Assembly (NCBI RefSeq): GCF_021631985.1
Contig: NZ_CP070225.1
Location: 124,001-188,000, forward strand
Reading direction: 5' to 3'
Length of the DNA stretch: 64,000 nucleotides
Origin: Sandaracinus amylolyticus
GTDB lineage: Bacteria; Myxococcota_A; Polyangia; Polyangiales; Sandaracinaceae
Shown here: one piece after another, positions 27,554 through 35,744 of the stretch
Position numbering within the stretch: the stretch's first letter is position 1
Layout of the letters: each line of letters opens with the position of its first letter
Made by a program: the position numbers and the translations under genes
Notes under the pieces: generated by a model
What the model was told of the DNA's origin: nothing
The model's input: the letters and a program-made list of their open reading frames with translations, nothing else
The model's database searches: none

Positions 27554-27579
27554 CGCGGAGCTCCTCGCAGGGTCGGTGA
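27554..27579 (-). repeat. Retron a1 inverted repeat
   Basis: 5' arm of the a1/a2 duplex. Priming from the branched G requires this pairing in characterised retrons. It is followed after about 7 nt by the AGC candidate branch site. Confidence 0.9.
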
Positions 27580-27600
27580 GAGTGAGAGTGCCAATCGAGC

Positions 27601-27625
27601 GGGTGAATCATCATCGCATTCACCC
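27601..27625 (-). other. Hairpin spanning the SWIM-protein stop codon
   Basis: Perfect 8-bp stem (GGGTGAAT/ATTCACCC) with a 9-nt loop. The TGA stop of the SWIM gene lies in the 5' arm. It sits ~22 nt before the retron a1 repeat and could be a processing site or partial terminator separating mRNA from the ncRNA. Confidence 0.55.
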
Positions 27626-29311
27626 GAAAAAGGAACCGCCGATCGAGCCGGCGGCGAGACGGACATCGGCGCTGCCGATCACCGTCAGGCGCAGCGCGAG
27701 CAAGTGACGGCACGCGCCGTTGCGCAGACCGAAGCGACGGTGGTGCGTGCAGGTGCAGCGCGCGCGTGAGAACACGCCGTCGCGATCGAGGATCGTCTCC
27801 GGGGACTCGCCCGAGATGCGCGCGACGAGGAGGCGCTTGCCGCCGGGGAGCGCTTCTTCGCGCTCCATCTTCACGCGGTGCTCGACGAAGAGCTTGCGCG
27901 CCGCGGTGAGCTCCTCGGGCTCGGGGCCGATCACCTTCTCGGCCTCGCGCGCCTCGACCACGTCGCGGAAGCGATAGGCGCCCGCCGCGAAGTCGTAGAC
28001 CGCCTGGCCCTGCTTGCTCAAACGATGCAGCGCGGCGGCGACGCTCTTCTGCGCGTCGCCGGTCTCGCTCGCGAGCGACGCCGGAGTGCCGGTGCGGCGC
28101 ACGCGCAACGTCGAGCCCACACGCTCGAGGGTCGCGGCGTCGGCGGTGAACGTGCCCGTGATCAGATCGAGGTTCGTGCCGCCCGACCAATCGCTTTCGG
28201 TCCAGCCACTCAGCGCGAGCACGAAGCGCATGCCCGGCATCGTCACGATCCAGATGCTCGGGAGGCCGTTGCCCAGCAGGTGCACGTCGACGCGCTCGGC
28301 GATCGGCAGGAGGCGCGCGAGCGCAAAGAGGCGACGGCGCCCCCACACCTTGATCGTCTCGTCCTTCTCGCCCTCGTACGCCGCGCCGCGATCCTCGATC
28401 GCGACGTTCCACGGCTCGAGCACGAGGCGCGCGGGCTTGCCGCGCACGAGCTCGAAGCGGATCGCGCGGGGCCCTTCCTTCTCGCGATGACGCTTCAGGT
28501 GCGCGAGCACCGAGTACACGCTCGCGACGTCGAGCGACACCCGCCGCATCGGAAGGCCCGTCGCCGCGGAGATCTGACCGAACCCGCGCAGCCACGAGGG
28601 CGGCAGATCGATCTTCTCCTCGCGATAGTCGGCGCGCCCTTCGACGCGCACCTCGAAGCCTTCGGGGTCGACCTTCAATCGGGTGGCGCGATAGGTGCGC
28701 AGGCCCTGGAAGTGATCGAAGAGCGGAAGTGAGTAATCGACGTTGGTCGTGCCGGGCGCGGCCTGGTGCGCGCCGTCGAGCTGCTCGCGATCGAGGTAGA
28801 GCGCGCCGTAGCTCGACTCGTCCTTCGAGAAGCACTCGAAGAACACCACGTCGTCGGCGACGGTGACGATCGGATCGCAGGGCACGAGCGAGCGGAAGAG
28901 CTGCGGATCGTTCTTCGCGAGCTCGTTCGCCCACTTCACGCGCGCATCCCAGTAGATGCGGTGCATCGTGCGGAACTGGCTCTCGAGGTCCTTCGAGGGC
29001 GGGCTGCTCGCGATCTCGGCCGCGAGGCGCACCTGCTCCTTCGCGCGCACGTCGCGGCGCACCCGCTCTTCTTCCTCGAGCTGCGCCTTCTTCCACGCTT
29101 CGTAGGCGCTCTTGTCGCGCTTCTTGAATTTCAGATCGCCGATCACGACCGCGTGCAGCGCCGAGATCGCCTCGCGGAATCGCAGCGGGTCGCGCAGCTC
29201 TCCGTCGAGCCACACCCGCTCGCGCGCGAGGTTCGGCGAGAAGCGCAGCGTGGAGCGATAGGGCCCCTGATCGACCCCGCTCTTGCCGAGATATCGCAGC
29301 TCGTAATTCAC
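27620..29311 (-). CDS. Winged-helix and SWIM zinc-finger retron accessory protein
   Basis: A 563-residue protein with a C-terminal SWIM zinc finger of the form CxC...CxH (C519, C521, C534, H536), a module that binds DNA or proteins. Before it lies a winged-helix-like segment (about 408-452; SVAAALHRLSKQGQAVYD ... YRFR). The large N-terminal region (1-400) is mixed alpha/beta with a charged coiled-coil-prone stretch near 75-115 and no recognised catalytic motif. GTG at 29311 overlaps the stop of the HEAT-protein gene by four bases (GTGA). Encoded immediately upstream of the msr-msd RNA and RT, it is very probably part of the tripartite retron; toxin versus regulator role is not known from sequence. 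Confidence 0.85.
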   Translation of the reverse strand: MNYELRYLGKSGVDQGPYRSTLRFSPNLARERVWLDGELRDPLRFREAISALHAVVIGDLKFKKRDKSAYEAWKKAQLEEEERVRRDVRAKEQVRLAAEIASSPPSKDLESQFRTMHRIYWDARVKWANELAKNDPQLFRSLVPCDPIVTVADDVVFFECFSKDESSYGALYLDREQLDGAHQAAPGTTNVDYSLPLFDHFQGLRTYRATRLKVDPEGFEVRVEGRADYREEKIDLPPSWLRGFGQISAATGLPMRRVSLDVASVYSVLAHLKRHREKEGPRAIRFELVRGKPARLVLEPWNVAIEDRGAAYEGEKDETIKVWGRRRLFALARLLPIAERVDVHLLGNGLPSIWIVTMPGMRFVLALSGWTESDWSGGTNLDLITGTFTADAATLERVGSTLRVRRTGTPASLASETGDAQKSVAAALHRLSKQGQAVYDFAAGAYRFRDVVEAREAEKVIGPEPEELTAARKLFVEHRVKMEREEALPGGKRLLVARISGESPETILDRDGVFSRARCTCTHHRRFGLRNGACRHLLALRLTVIGSADVRLAAGSIGGSFFG

Positions 29312-31050
29312 TCGATCACCAGCGAGGGCACGTGCACGCGCACCGCGTCGCGCACCGTCGGTGATGCGATGGCCGAGCGCACCAGCGCCACGATCGCGCC
29401 GCGTCGCTCCGTCTCGCGCACGCTGCGCAGCGTGATCGCGAGCAGCGGCAGGAGCGCATCGGCCTCGTGCTCGCCCTGCGCGATGCGCGCGGCAATTTGG
29501 CGCAGCGCAGCCCGCTTCGCGCGGCTCCCGCGGTGCACCGCGAGGAGCGTCGTCGCCCACACGTGGCGCAGGCTCTGCGGCGCGAGGGCGCTCGATCGCG
29601 CTTCGAGGTGCGTGATCAGTCGCTCGCGCGCGTCGGGATGGGGCGTCTCGGCGAGCGCGGCCCAGAGCTCGGGCTCGTCGCGGAAGCGCACAGTGCCCGC
29701 GAGCACGTCGAGCGCGCGGGCGCGCACGTCGTCGAAGCGGCTGTCGAGCAGATCGCGCAGGTGCCGCGTCTCGCCGATCCCGATCACGAGCGGCATCAGC
29801 CACTCCAGTGCTTCGCCGCGCACGGTGCCGACCGGGGCCTGCACGATCGGCAGCGCGGTCTCGAGCGCGGCCGCGTCCTTCACGCCCTTGTCCTTCGCCC
29901 ACGCGAGCCCGAGCTCCGCGATCGGCGCGGCGCTCGCACACGCCCATCGGGCGCAGGTCGCGAGATCGACGCGCGAGGGGCTCACGTGGGCGCGCATCGA
30001 GGTCGCGAGCGTCGCGGTGAGCGCGGGATGATCAATCGCGAGCAGCGCGTCCCACTCGCTCATCGAGAGCGACTCGATGCCGCGGGCATTCGCGAAGAGC
30101 CGCGACGCGAGCTCGATCACGTCGGCGTGCGGGCACGCGAGGAGCGGGCGGAGCGTCGTGATCGAGAGCGACTCGAGCTCGCTCTTCATCTCCTGCTCGA
30201 GGAACGCCGCGACCTGCCGGCGCACGTACAGCGAGCGGGCGCGCACCAGGAGCGAGAGCAGCGCGTCGAGATCGCGCCACGCCTCGGGGTGCAGCGGGGA
30301 AGGGCGCAGATCCTTGAGGCTGCGCCCGTGCACGATCGTCGTGCGCCGCGGCGACAGCGCGATCGCGTCCGAGCCGTGATGCAGCAGCTGCATGAGGCTC
30401 CAGCTCGCGACGAGGTCCTCGGGCTTGCCGACGTGCGCGTCGTCGTAGCGCGCGAGCGCATCGAAGACCCACCGGCGGAACGCCGCGGGATCGCGGCGGC
30501 CCATCACGCGGAAGAAGCGCAGCGCGCGACGGCGCAGGTGCGCGCGGGTGTGGCTCGAGAAGATCGGCGCGCGCACCGGGTCGGCGCCCGGCGTCTTCGT
30601 GCGCGTCAGGATCGCGACCTCGCGCGTCGTGCTGGTCTGCCAGTCCCATCGCCGCGCGCGCTTCAGCGAGTAGCGGAAGAGCCGATCGAACGCGACGAGG
30701 AACGCCGCGATCACCTCGGCATCACCCGCCGCCTCCGCCGATTTGAAGACGTGCTTCACGAGCGGTCGCTGGCCCGGCGCCCCGCCCGCGGTCTCGTCGA
30801 TCCAGCGCAGCAGCATGTGCCGCGCCCACGGCCGCGTGTCGCGCGCCCACTTCTCGCCGAGCGCGCCGAGCCGTGTCGCGGCGAACGGGCCTCGCCGCTT
30901 GGGCAGCTCCCACGTGTGCTTGCCCTGGCCCTGCTTCGTCGTCTCGGCAGGCTGCCGGAACGCGACGATCTCGGCGAGGAAGCGTGGGTCCTCCTGCGCG
31001 AAGAGCTCTTCGAGCAGGAGCATCGAGCCTGGCTTCGTCGTGACCGCCAT
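29308..31050 (-). CDS. HEAT/ARM-repeat retron accessory protein
   Basis: A 580-residue all-helical protein. From about residue 240 onward it shows repeated ~35-40-residue helical hairpins of HEAT/ARM type (RSLYVRRQVAAFLEQEMKSE; ACPHADVIELASRLFANA; DDVRARALDVLAGTVRF; ALRQIAARIAQGEHEAD). The N-terminal ~200 residues are Arg-rich and may contact nucleic acid. No enzyme motif was found. First gene of the retron operon, translationally coupled to the SWIM protein. The two presumably form a complex whose activity is held or triggered by the RT-msDNA particle, by analogy with other tripartite retrons. ATG at 31050 is taken; 31023 is a possible internal alternative. Confidence 0.83.
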   Translation of the reverse strand: MAVTTKPGSMLLLEELFAQEDPRFLAEIVAFRQPAETTKQGQGKHTWELPKRRGPFAATRLGALGEKWARDTRPWARHMLLRWIDETAGGAPGQRPLVKHVFKSAEAAGDAEVIAAFLVAFDRLFRYSLKRARRWDWQTSTTREVAILTRTKTPGADPVRAPIFSSHTRAHLRRRALRFFRVMGRRDPAAFRRWVFDALARYDDAHVGKPEDLVASWSLMQLLHHGSDAIALSPRRTTIVHGRSLKDLRPSPLHPEAWRDLDALLSLLVRARSLYVRRQVAAFLEQEMKSELESLSITTLRPLLACPHADVIELASRLFANARGIESLSMSEWDALLAIDHPALTATLATSMRAHVSPSRVDLATCARWACASAAPIAELGLAWAKDKGVKDAAALETALPIVQAPVGTVRGEALEWLMPLVIGIGETRHLRDLLDSRFDDVRARALDVLAGTVRFRDEPELWAALAETPHPDARERLITHLEARSSALAPQSLRHVWATTLLAVHRGSRAKRAALRQIAARIAQGEHEADALLPLLAITLRSVRETERRGAIVALVRSAIASPTVRDAVRVHVPSLVIE

Positions 31051-31103
31051 CGCGCGCGAGAGATGCGTCTCATGCGGGCGCGCCGCGGGTCAAGCGCGCG
31101 TGC

Positions 31104-31109
31104 TAGATC
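31104..31109 (+). promoter_or_regulatory. -10-like hexamer TAGATC
   Basis: Ends 9 nt before the ATG at 31119. It lies in the 68-bp divergent gap shared with the retron operon, whose own promoter must be in the same interval. Confidence 0.45.
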
Positions 31110-31118
31110 GCGCCCGAC

Positions 31119-32120
31119 ATGACGAGCGAGCCGCGTTTCGAGGGCAAGGCGCTGATCACCGGCGCGAGCGGGTTCATCGGTGGACGGCTGCGCGACGCGC
31201 TGCTCGCGCGCGGCGCCGACGTCGTCGCGATCCGTCGCAAGGGCTCGCCCGCGGCGAAGAAGGGCCGCTCGGTCGAGGCCGAGTACGACGACGTCGCGGG
31301 GCTCGAGCGCGTGATGCGCGAGGAGAAGCCCGACTACGTCCTTCACGTCGCGGGCGCGACGAAGGGCGTGACGTACGAGGACTTCCGCCGCGCGAACGTG
31401 GTGCCCACCAAGAACCTGCTCGAGGCGCTGCTGCGCGCGCACCCGGGCGTGAAGCGCTTCGTGCACGTCTCGTCGCTCACCGCGTACGGCCCTTCGACGG
31501 CGGAGCGCCCGCTCGTCGAGAGCGATCCGCGCAAGCCGATCGAGTTCTACGGCGAGAGCAAGCGCGAGGCGGAGGAAGCGGTCGAGTCGGTCGGGGATCG
31601 ACTGCCGTGGACGATCCTGCGACCGGGCGGCGTGTACGGGCCGGGCGACGTCGACTACTTCGAGCTCTTCAAGGAGGTCAGTCGCGGTCGCAACGTGTTC
31701 TTCGGCAATCGCAAGCGCTGGTTCTCCGCGATCTACGTCGACGACTTCGTGAGCGCGACGCTCGCTGCATCGGCGCATCCGGGCGCGATCGGCAAGGGCT
31801 TCTTCGTCTGCGACAACACGCCGATCACGTGGGAGCGCTTCCAGGGCGCGATCGTCGAGGCCGCGGGCAAGCGCGTGATGACGCTCGATCTGCCGGAGAT
31901 GCTGGTCTCGGTCGCAGCGTTCGGTGGTGAGCTCGCGACGAAGGTCGACGGCAAGCCGCGCCTCTTCAACCGACAGAAGGCGAAGATGGGCGCGCAGGAA
32001 GCGTGGACCTGCAAGAGCGACGCGATCCGCAGCGCGATCGGATGGAAGCACGAGCATCCGGTCGAGCGCGGTGTGCGCGAGGCGCTCGAGTGGTATCGCC
32101 GCGAGGGCTGGATCCGCTGA
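31119..32120 (+). CDS. Extended SDR NAD-dependent epimerase/dehydratase
   Basis: Nucleotide-sugar epimerase or related reductase-like enzyme of the extended short-chain dehydrogenase family, 333 aa. The NAD-binding loop is TGASGFIGG near residue 14. The catalytic triad is recognisable as Ser in HVSSLTAYG and the YxxxK motif YGESK near 144. ILRPGGVYGPGD is the family's post-active-site signature. Substrate could be a UDP-sugar or a lipid/terpenoid-linked group. It is divergent from the retron operon and ends at a hairpin terminator. No sugar biosynthesis genes adjoin it. Confidence 0.88.
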   Translation: MTSEPRFEGKALITGASGFIGGRLRDALLARGADVVAIRRKGSPAAKKGRSVEAEYDDVAGLERVMREEKPDYVLHVAGATKGVTYEDFRRANVVPTKNLLEALLRAHPGVKRFVHVSSLTAYGPSTAERPLVESDPRKPIEFYGESKREAEEAVESVGDRLPWTILRPGGVYGPGDVDYFELFKEVSRGRNVFFGNRKRWFSAIYVDDFVSATLAASAHPGAIGKGFFVCDNTPITWERFQGAIVEAAGKRVMTLDLPEMLVSVAAFGGELATKVDGKPRLFNRQKAKMGAQEAWTCKSDAIRSAIGWKHEHPVERGVREALEWYRREGWIR

Positions 32121-32126
32121 CGTGAT

Positions 32127-32158
32127 CGCGGCTCGTGCTCGGGCGAGCACGAGCCGCG
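32127..32158. terminator. Bidirectional hairpin between convergent genes
   Basis: Perfect 15-bp inverted repeat (CGCGGCTCGTGCTCG and its complement) with a 2-nt gap, between the SDR gene (stop 32120) and the TSP3 lipoprotein gene (stop 32164). No T-run, so probably Rho-assisted or an RNA-stabilising structure. Confidence 0.7.
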
Positions 32159-32163
32159 TGGTG

Positions 32164-33873
32164 TCACGCTCCGCAGGTCGGCGGGTCGCCGCCGGTCGGG
32201 CAGGGATCGTCGATGTCGCGGATGCCGTCGTTGTCGGTGTCGGGGCAGCCGCCGAGCGGCGGCGGGCCGGGGTCCGCGGGGCACGCATCGGCCATGTCCG
32301 GGAGGCCGTCCGCGTCGGTGTCCGCGCAGCCGCCGAGCTCGATCGGGCCGGGCTCCGCGGGGCACGAGTCGGCGTGGTCGGGGATGCCGTCTTCGTCGGT
32401 GTCGGGGCAGCCCTGGAGCTCGACCGGGCCGGGCGTCTCGGGGCACGCGTCGTGGCCGTCCTGGACGCCGTCGCCGTCGTGATCGGGGCATCCGAGCGCG
32501 GTCTCGGCGCCCTGCTCGTACGGGCACTCGTCGTCGGCGTCGAGCAGACCGTCGTCGTCCTCGTCGTGGTCGCAGGGATCGCCCTCCTCGTCGTCCGCCG
32601 AGTCGGGGCACGCATCGATCGCGTCGGGGTTGCCGTCCATGTCGCGATCGGGGAACGAGACCGGCGCGCGCTGCGCGGTGGCGCGCGTGTCGCCGACGCT
32701 GCGCGCGAGGAGCGACGCGACGTAGCCGTCGATGTCGGCGGTTCGCTGGAGGCGAACCGTCACGCCCGTCGCCGTGGCGTTGGGACGGAAGACGGCGAGC
32801 GCATCCGGCAGCTCGGGCAGTCGCGCGCTCCTGCGATCGGGCGGCATCAGCACGCGCCACGCGATGCCGGTGTCGCCCGCCGCGTAGTTGAACGTGGCGG
32901 CGACGGTGTCGACCTCGGGATCGTCGCCCACGGTCCACGAGACCGTCGGACGCTCGACCTCGGTCACGTTCGCGTCGATCTCGGGCACCTCGGGGAAGTC
33001 CGTGGCGTCGAACGAGACCGCGCCGAGCGTGGGGGTGGCGACGGACGCGGCGCGCGTGAGGCGGGTCGCGAACGCGCCGGTGCGCCACGAGATCGAGTGG
33101 CGATACGACTCGCCGAGCCCGGGGATCGCGGCGATCGACGCGGGCGCCTCCGCCGCGGTGAAATTCTGCGAGGCCGCGAGGATCTCGAACGTGTCGGGGG
33201 CCTGCGGGTACGCGCGGATGCTGAACGTGAGGTCGCCCTCGTCGAAGCCCGTCAGCGTGAGCGGGACGTTCTCGAGATCGGTGCGCCACGCGGGGAACGT
33301 CGCGTCGGCGTCGCCTTCGAGCCCGCGCAGCACCGAGTAGCCGATCACCGTGCCCTCGGCGTCGCGCGCGACCGCGACGAGGCTGTAGATGCCGTCGTCA
33401 CCGATGCCGCACGGCGTGACGTGGAGCAGCTCGGTCGGATCCATCGTCGAGGCCTCGGCGCACTCGCCGAGCCCCGCGGTGTACGTCTCTGCGCCCTCGA
33501 GCGGTCCCGGCAGTCGCGCCGTCACCTCGGTGGCGCCGAGCCCGAGCTCGACCGGGACGCGCGCGCCCCGCGGCACGTCGACGAACGTGCTGAGCGAGAC
33601 GCCGCCACCGATGAAGCCCGAGAGCACGGTGATCGTCGCGGTCTCCTCGGGCGGCTGCCAGCGCACGATGCCGTCGGGGTCGGCCGTGAGCGTCGCGAGG
33701 TACGAGCCGTCGTTCGAATGGGCGAGGACGAGCACGTCGGAGTCGCGCGGACCGACGAGCTCGACGCGGACGAGCTGCGAATCGGGGACTCCGGAGTTGC
33801 TGCAGGCGGCGAGCGCGAGGGCGGAGAGCGCGAGGAGCGGGCGGCGACGAAGATCTAGTATATCTGGAATCAT
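32164..33873 (-). CDS. Lipoprotein with C-terminal thrombospondin type 3 repeats
   Basis: A 569-residue exported lipoprotein. The signal peptide (MIPDILDLRRRPLLAL) ends in lipobox LAAC. About residues 25-400 are beta-rich with fibronectin/Ig-like strand patterns and no assigned family. The last ~150 residues are Asp-rich calcium-binding TSP3 repeats (PDRDMDGNPDAIDACP; DTDEDGIPDHADSCP; DTDADGLPDMADACP) ending in a Cys-rich tail. Likely surface-anchored and calcium-stabilised. The start lies in an unusually AT-rich 20-bp patch (33855-33873). It is divergent from the glycine-rich lipoprotein, so the two may be co-regulated. Confidence 0.85.
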   Translation of the reverse strand: MIPDILDLRRRPLLALSALALAACSNSGVPDSQLVRVELVGPRDSDVLVLAHSNDGSYLATLTADPDGIVRWQPPEETATITVLSGFIGGGVSLSTFVDVPRGARVPVELGLGATEVTARLPGPLEGAETYTAGLGECAEASTMDPTELLHVTPCGIGDDGIYSLVAVARDAEGTVIGYSVLRGLEGDADATFPAWRTDLENVPLTLTGFDEGDLTFSIRAYPQAPDTFEILAASQNFTAAEAPASIAAIPGLGESYRHSISWRTGAFATRLTRAASVATPTLGAVSFDATDFPEVPEIDANVTEVERPTVSWTVGDDPEVDTVAATFNYAAGDTGIAWRVLMPPDRRSARLPELPDALAVFRPNATATGVTVRLQRTADIDGYVASLLARSVGDTRATAQRAPVSFPDRDMDGNPDAIDACPDSADDEEGDPCDHDEDDDGLLDADDECPYEQGAETALGCPDHDGDGVQDGHDACPETPGPVELQGCPDTDEDGIPDHADSCPAEPGPIELGGCADTDADGLPDMADACPADPGPPPLGGCPDTDNDGIRDIDDPCPTGGDPPTCGA

Positions 33874-33945
33874 CCGCTGATGGTACCCAAGTGGCGGACT
33901 CCGGTCGAGGGCTTGTGGTGGTGGCGCGGGACGCATGTCGAGCCG

Positions 33946-35376
33946 GTGGTCCGCTTCACGTTCTTCGCGCTGAGCTGTGCGCTGGTGGGATGCGTGCTCG
34001 ATCCCATCGCCCTCGAAGGGCGGCGATGCCCATGCATCGAGGGTTGGGTCTGCGACGAGGAGCGCGACGTCTGCGTGGTGCGGCTCGAGCCGCGCCTCGA
34101 TGCGGGCAGCGCGCCCGACGCGAGCGAGCCGATCGACGCGAGCGAGCCGATCGACGCGCACCCGCCGATCGACGCGCGCGCGCCGATCGACGCGCGTGAG
34201 CCGATCGATGCGCGCGACGAGATCGACGCGGGCGACCCCGTCGTGCCGAGCAATGTGGGCGGCGCGGTGTCGTTCGAGGACGGGCGCGCCGGGCTCTACG
34301 TCGGGGGCGACGAGACGTGGACCGTCGATCCCGACAACGGGATGATCGTCGTTCGCCCGAGCCAGACGACCGAGCCCTACGTGATGCGCGGGCCCGGCAC
34401 CGGTGTCTCGGCGGGCGTGCGGTACGAGCAGGTCGCCGAGTACGGCGTGTTCGTCGTCCGCGCGCTCCACGTCGCGACGGGCGGGAAGCTCGTCGGTGCG
34501 CGCGGCGCCACGCGCGCGTTGATCCTGATCTCCGCGGGCGACGTGATCGTCGACGGTCGCATCTCGGTGAGCGCGGGCCCCGAGGGCCCGGGCCCCGGCG
34601 GCGCGTGGGGCGGACACGGTCGCGGCGGCGGTGGAGCGGGAGGCGGCGAGGCCGGCGCGAGCGCGGCGTTCGGCAACGATCGCGGCGGCGGCGGTGGCGG
34701 CGCGCTCGGCAGCGCGGGAGGCACGGGCGGCAGCGGTGCCCTCGGCGCGAACGGTGGTGTCGGAGGCGTCGTGTGGTGCGACGAGAAGCTCGTCCCGTTG
34801 TGCGCGGGCTCGGGTGGTGGCGCGGGCGCGGGCCCGAGCGACTCCGGCGGTCGCGGAGGTCACGGCGGCGGCGCGATCCAGATCACGAGCGCGACGCGCA
34901 TCGACGTGCGCGGCGCGATCGACGCGTCGGGCGAGGGCGGCGCGGGCGGCACGGCGATGCGCGGCCGTCGCGGAGGCGCGGGCGGCGGGGGCGGATCGGG
35001 CGGGGCGATCCTGCTCGAGTCCGACGTGATCACGATCGGTGGAAGGCTCTCTGCGCTCGGCGGTGCGGGCGGACGCGGCGCGCGCTGTGACGACTGCGAC
35101 GAGAGCGGCGGTGGCGGTGCGACCTACGACGGATCGCAACCGCCGCCGGCGCGCGGTCATGGCCCGGAGGGATCGGGCGGAGGCGGAGGCGCGGGCGCCG
35201 ATCCCAACGGCGTCGCGCAGCGCGGGGGCGACGCGGATCGCGGCGGTGGTGGGGGCGGCGGCGCAGGGAGGATTCGAATCCTCACGACGTACGGTGACGA
35301 GCACTACGAGCCTGCGACGTTCTATCCGTCTCGCGCGACCGAGCTCACGACCGTCGGAATGCGCACGCGCCCCTGA
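33946..35376 (+). CDS. Glycine-rich repeat lipoprotein
   Basis: Surface lipoprotein of 476 aa (from the GTG at 33946; ATG at 33880 and TTG at 33914 are alternatives, but 33880 leaves only 6 bp to the divergent gene). The lipobox is LVGC. A linker of PIDA(S/R/H)-type hexapeptide repeats follows. The rest is >40% glycine interspersed with regularly spaced strand motifs (LISAGDVIVDGRISVSAG; RIDVRGAIDASGEGG; DVITIGGRLSALGGAGG). This suggests a beta-helix or beta-roll stalk. Several Cys pairs occur (CDDCDE). It probably sits on the outer surface; no enzymatic domain seen. Confidence 0.78.
   Translation: MVRFTFFALSCALVGCVLDPIALEGRRCPCIEGWVCDEERDVCVVRLEPRLDAGSAPDASEPIDASEPIDAHPPIDARAPIDAREPIDARDEIDAGDPVVPSNVGGAVSFEDGRAGLYVGGDETWTVDPDNGMIVVRPSQTTEPYVMRGPGTGVSAGVRYEQVAEYGVFVVRALHVATGGKLVGARGATRALILISAGDVIVDGRISVSAGPEGPGPGGAWGGHGRGGGGAGGGEAGASAAFGNDRGGGGGGALGSAGGTGGSGALGANGGVGGVVWCDEKLVPLCAGSGGGAGAGPSDSGGRGGHGGGAIQITSATRIDVRGAIDASGEGGAGGTAMRGRRGGAGGGGGSGGAILLESDVITIGGRLSALGGAGGRGARCDDCDESGGGGATYDGSQPPPARGHGPEGSGGGGGAGADPNGVAQRGGDADRGGGGGGGAGRIRILTTYGDEHYEPATFYPSRATELTTVGMRTRP
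34118..34222 (+). repeat. In-frame 18-bp tandem repeat coding PIDA linker
   Basis: Six imperfect copies built on GAGCCGATCGACGCGAGC encode EPIDAS-like hexapeptides in the glycine-rich lipoprotein; candidate phase- or length-variable tract. Confidence 0.7.
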
Positions 35377-35434
35377 CGAAATCACGACTACGTCCTTGCG
35401 CGCGACGCGACTGGCGCACATCACTGGCAACATC

Positions 35435-35539
35435 ATGCGTACCGACTCCACGACGCTGCGCCTCGCGTGCCCCCGCACGCGCGCCGTCGTGCGCGTGCGC
35501 GTGACGGCGTTCTACGGTCGCGACGCCGAGTCGCTCTGA
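35435..35539 (+). CDS. Possible 34-residue leader peptide upstream of EF-G
   Basis: A short Arg/Thr-rich reading frame (begins MRTDSTTLRLACP, ends YGRDAESL) in the 389-bp gap before the EF-G gene. It has no good ribosome-binding site. Its only support is position ahead of a structured leader; could be chance in GC-rich DNA. Confidence 0.25.
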   Translation: MRTDSTTLRLACPRTRAVVRVRVTAFYGRDAESL

Positions 35540-35545
35540 CCGCGG

Positions 35546-35744
35546 CGCGGGCTCGCCCGCGGCGTGGACGGTGTGCGCTCGAGGACGCGCGTTCCGTCGT
35601 GATCACGCCGCAGGTGGCCGCGTACGCGGTGCCGCGACCAGCCCTGCTCGCTCGAGCCCTCGCGGGCGAGCGTCGATGTTCTCCTCCGCGCGAGTGCCAT
35701 GCAGACTGGCACTCTCGCGCGGCGACGGACGCGTGCGTCCGTCG
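35546..35744 (+). promoter_or_regulatory. Structured leader of the EF-G paralogue gene
   Basis: Three hairpins precede the EF-G ATG at 35766: 35546-35561 (6-bp stem), 35688-35720 (12-bp stem with a 2-nt bulge) and 35724-35743 (9-10-bp stem, 2-nt loop). The last two are almost adjacent and lie only 22-78 nt before the start. An attenuation or translation-sensing role is plausible but unproven. The rest of the gap holds nothing else recognisable. Confidence 0.5.

Larger units (their letters stand above)
27316..27579 (-). ncRNA. Retron msr-msd noncoding RNA
   Basis: Template and primer RNA for msDNA synthesis, read on the minus strand 5' to 3' from about 27579 to 27316. The a1 repeat (27554-27579) and a2 repeat (27316-27341) pair over 26 nt with one G-U and one A-C position. 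Just inside a1 is an AGC whose G (27546) is a candidate 2'-branching guanosine. The msr part shows two hairpins: CTGC/GCAG capped by a TTCG loop (27524-27535) and a 9-bp stem with a 3-nt loop (27496-27516). The msd part is one long hairpin: outer stem 27363-27373 with 27462-27472, inner ~25-bp stem 27380-27405 with 27428-27452, and apical hairpin 27407-27419. Expected msDNA is about 130-140 nt. Confidence 0.92.
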
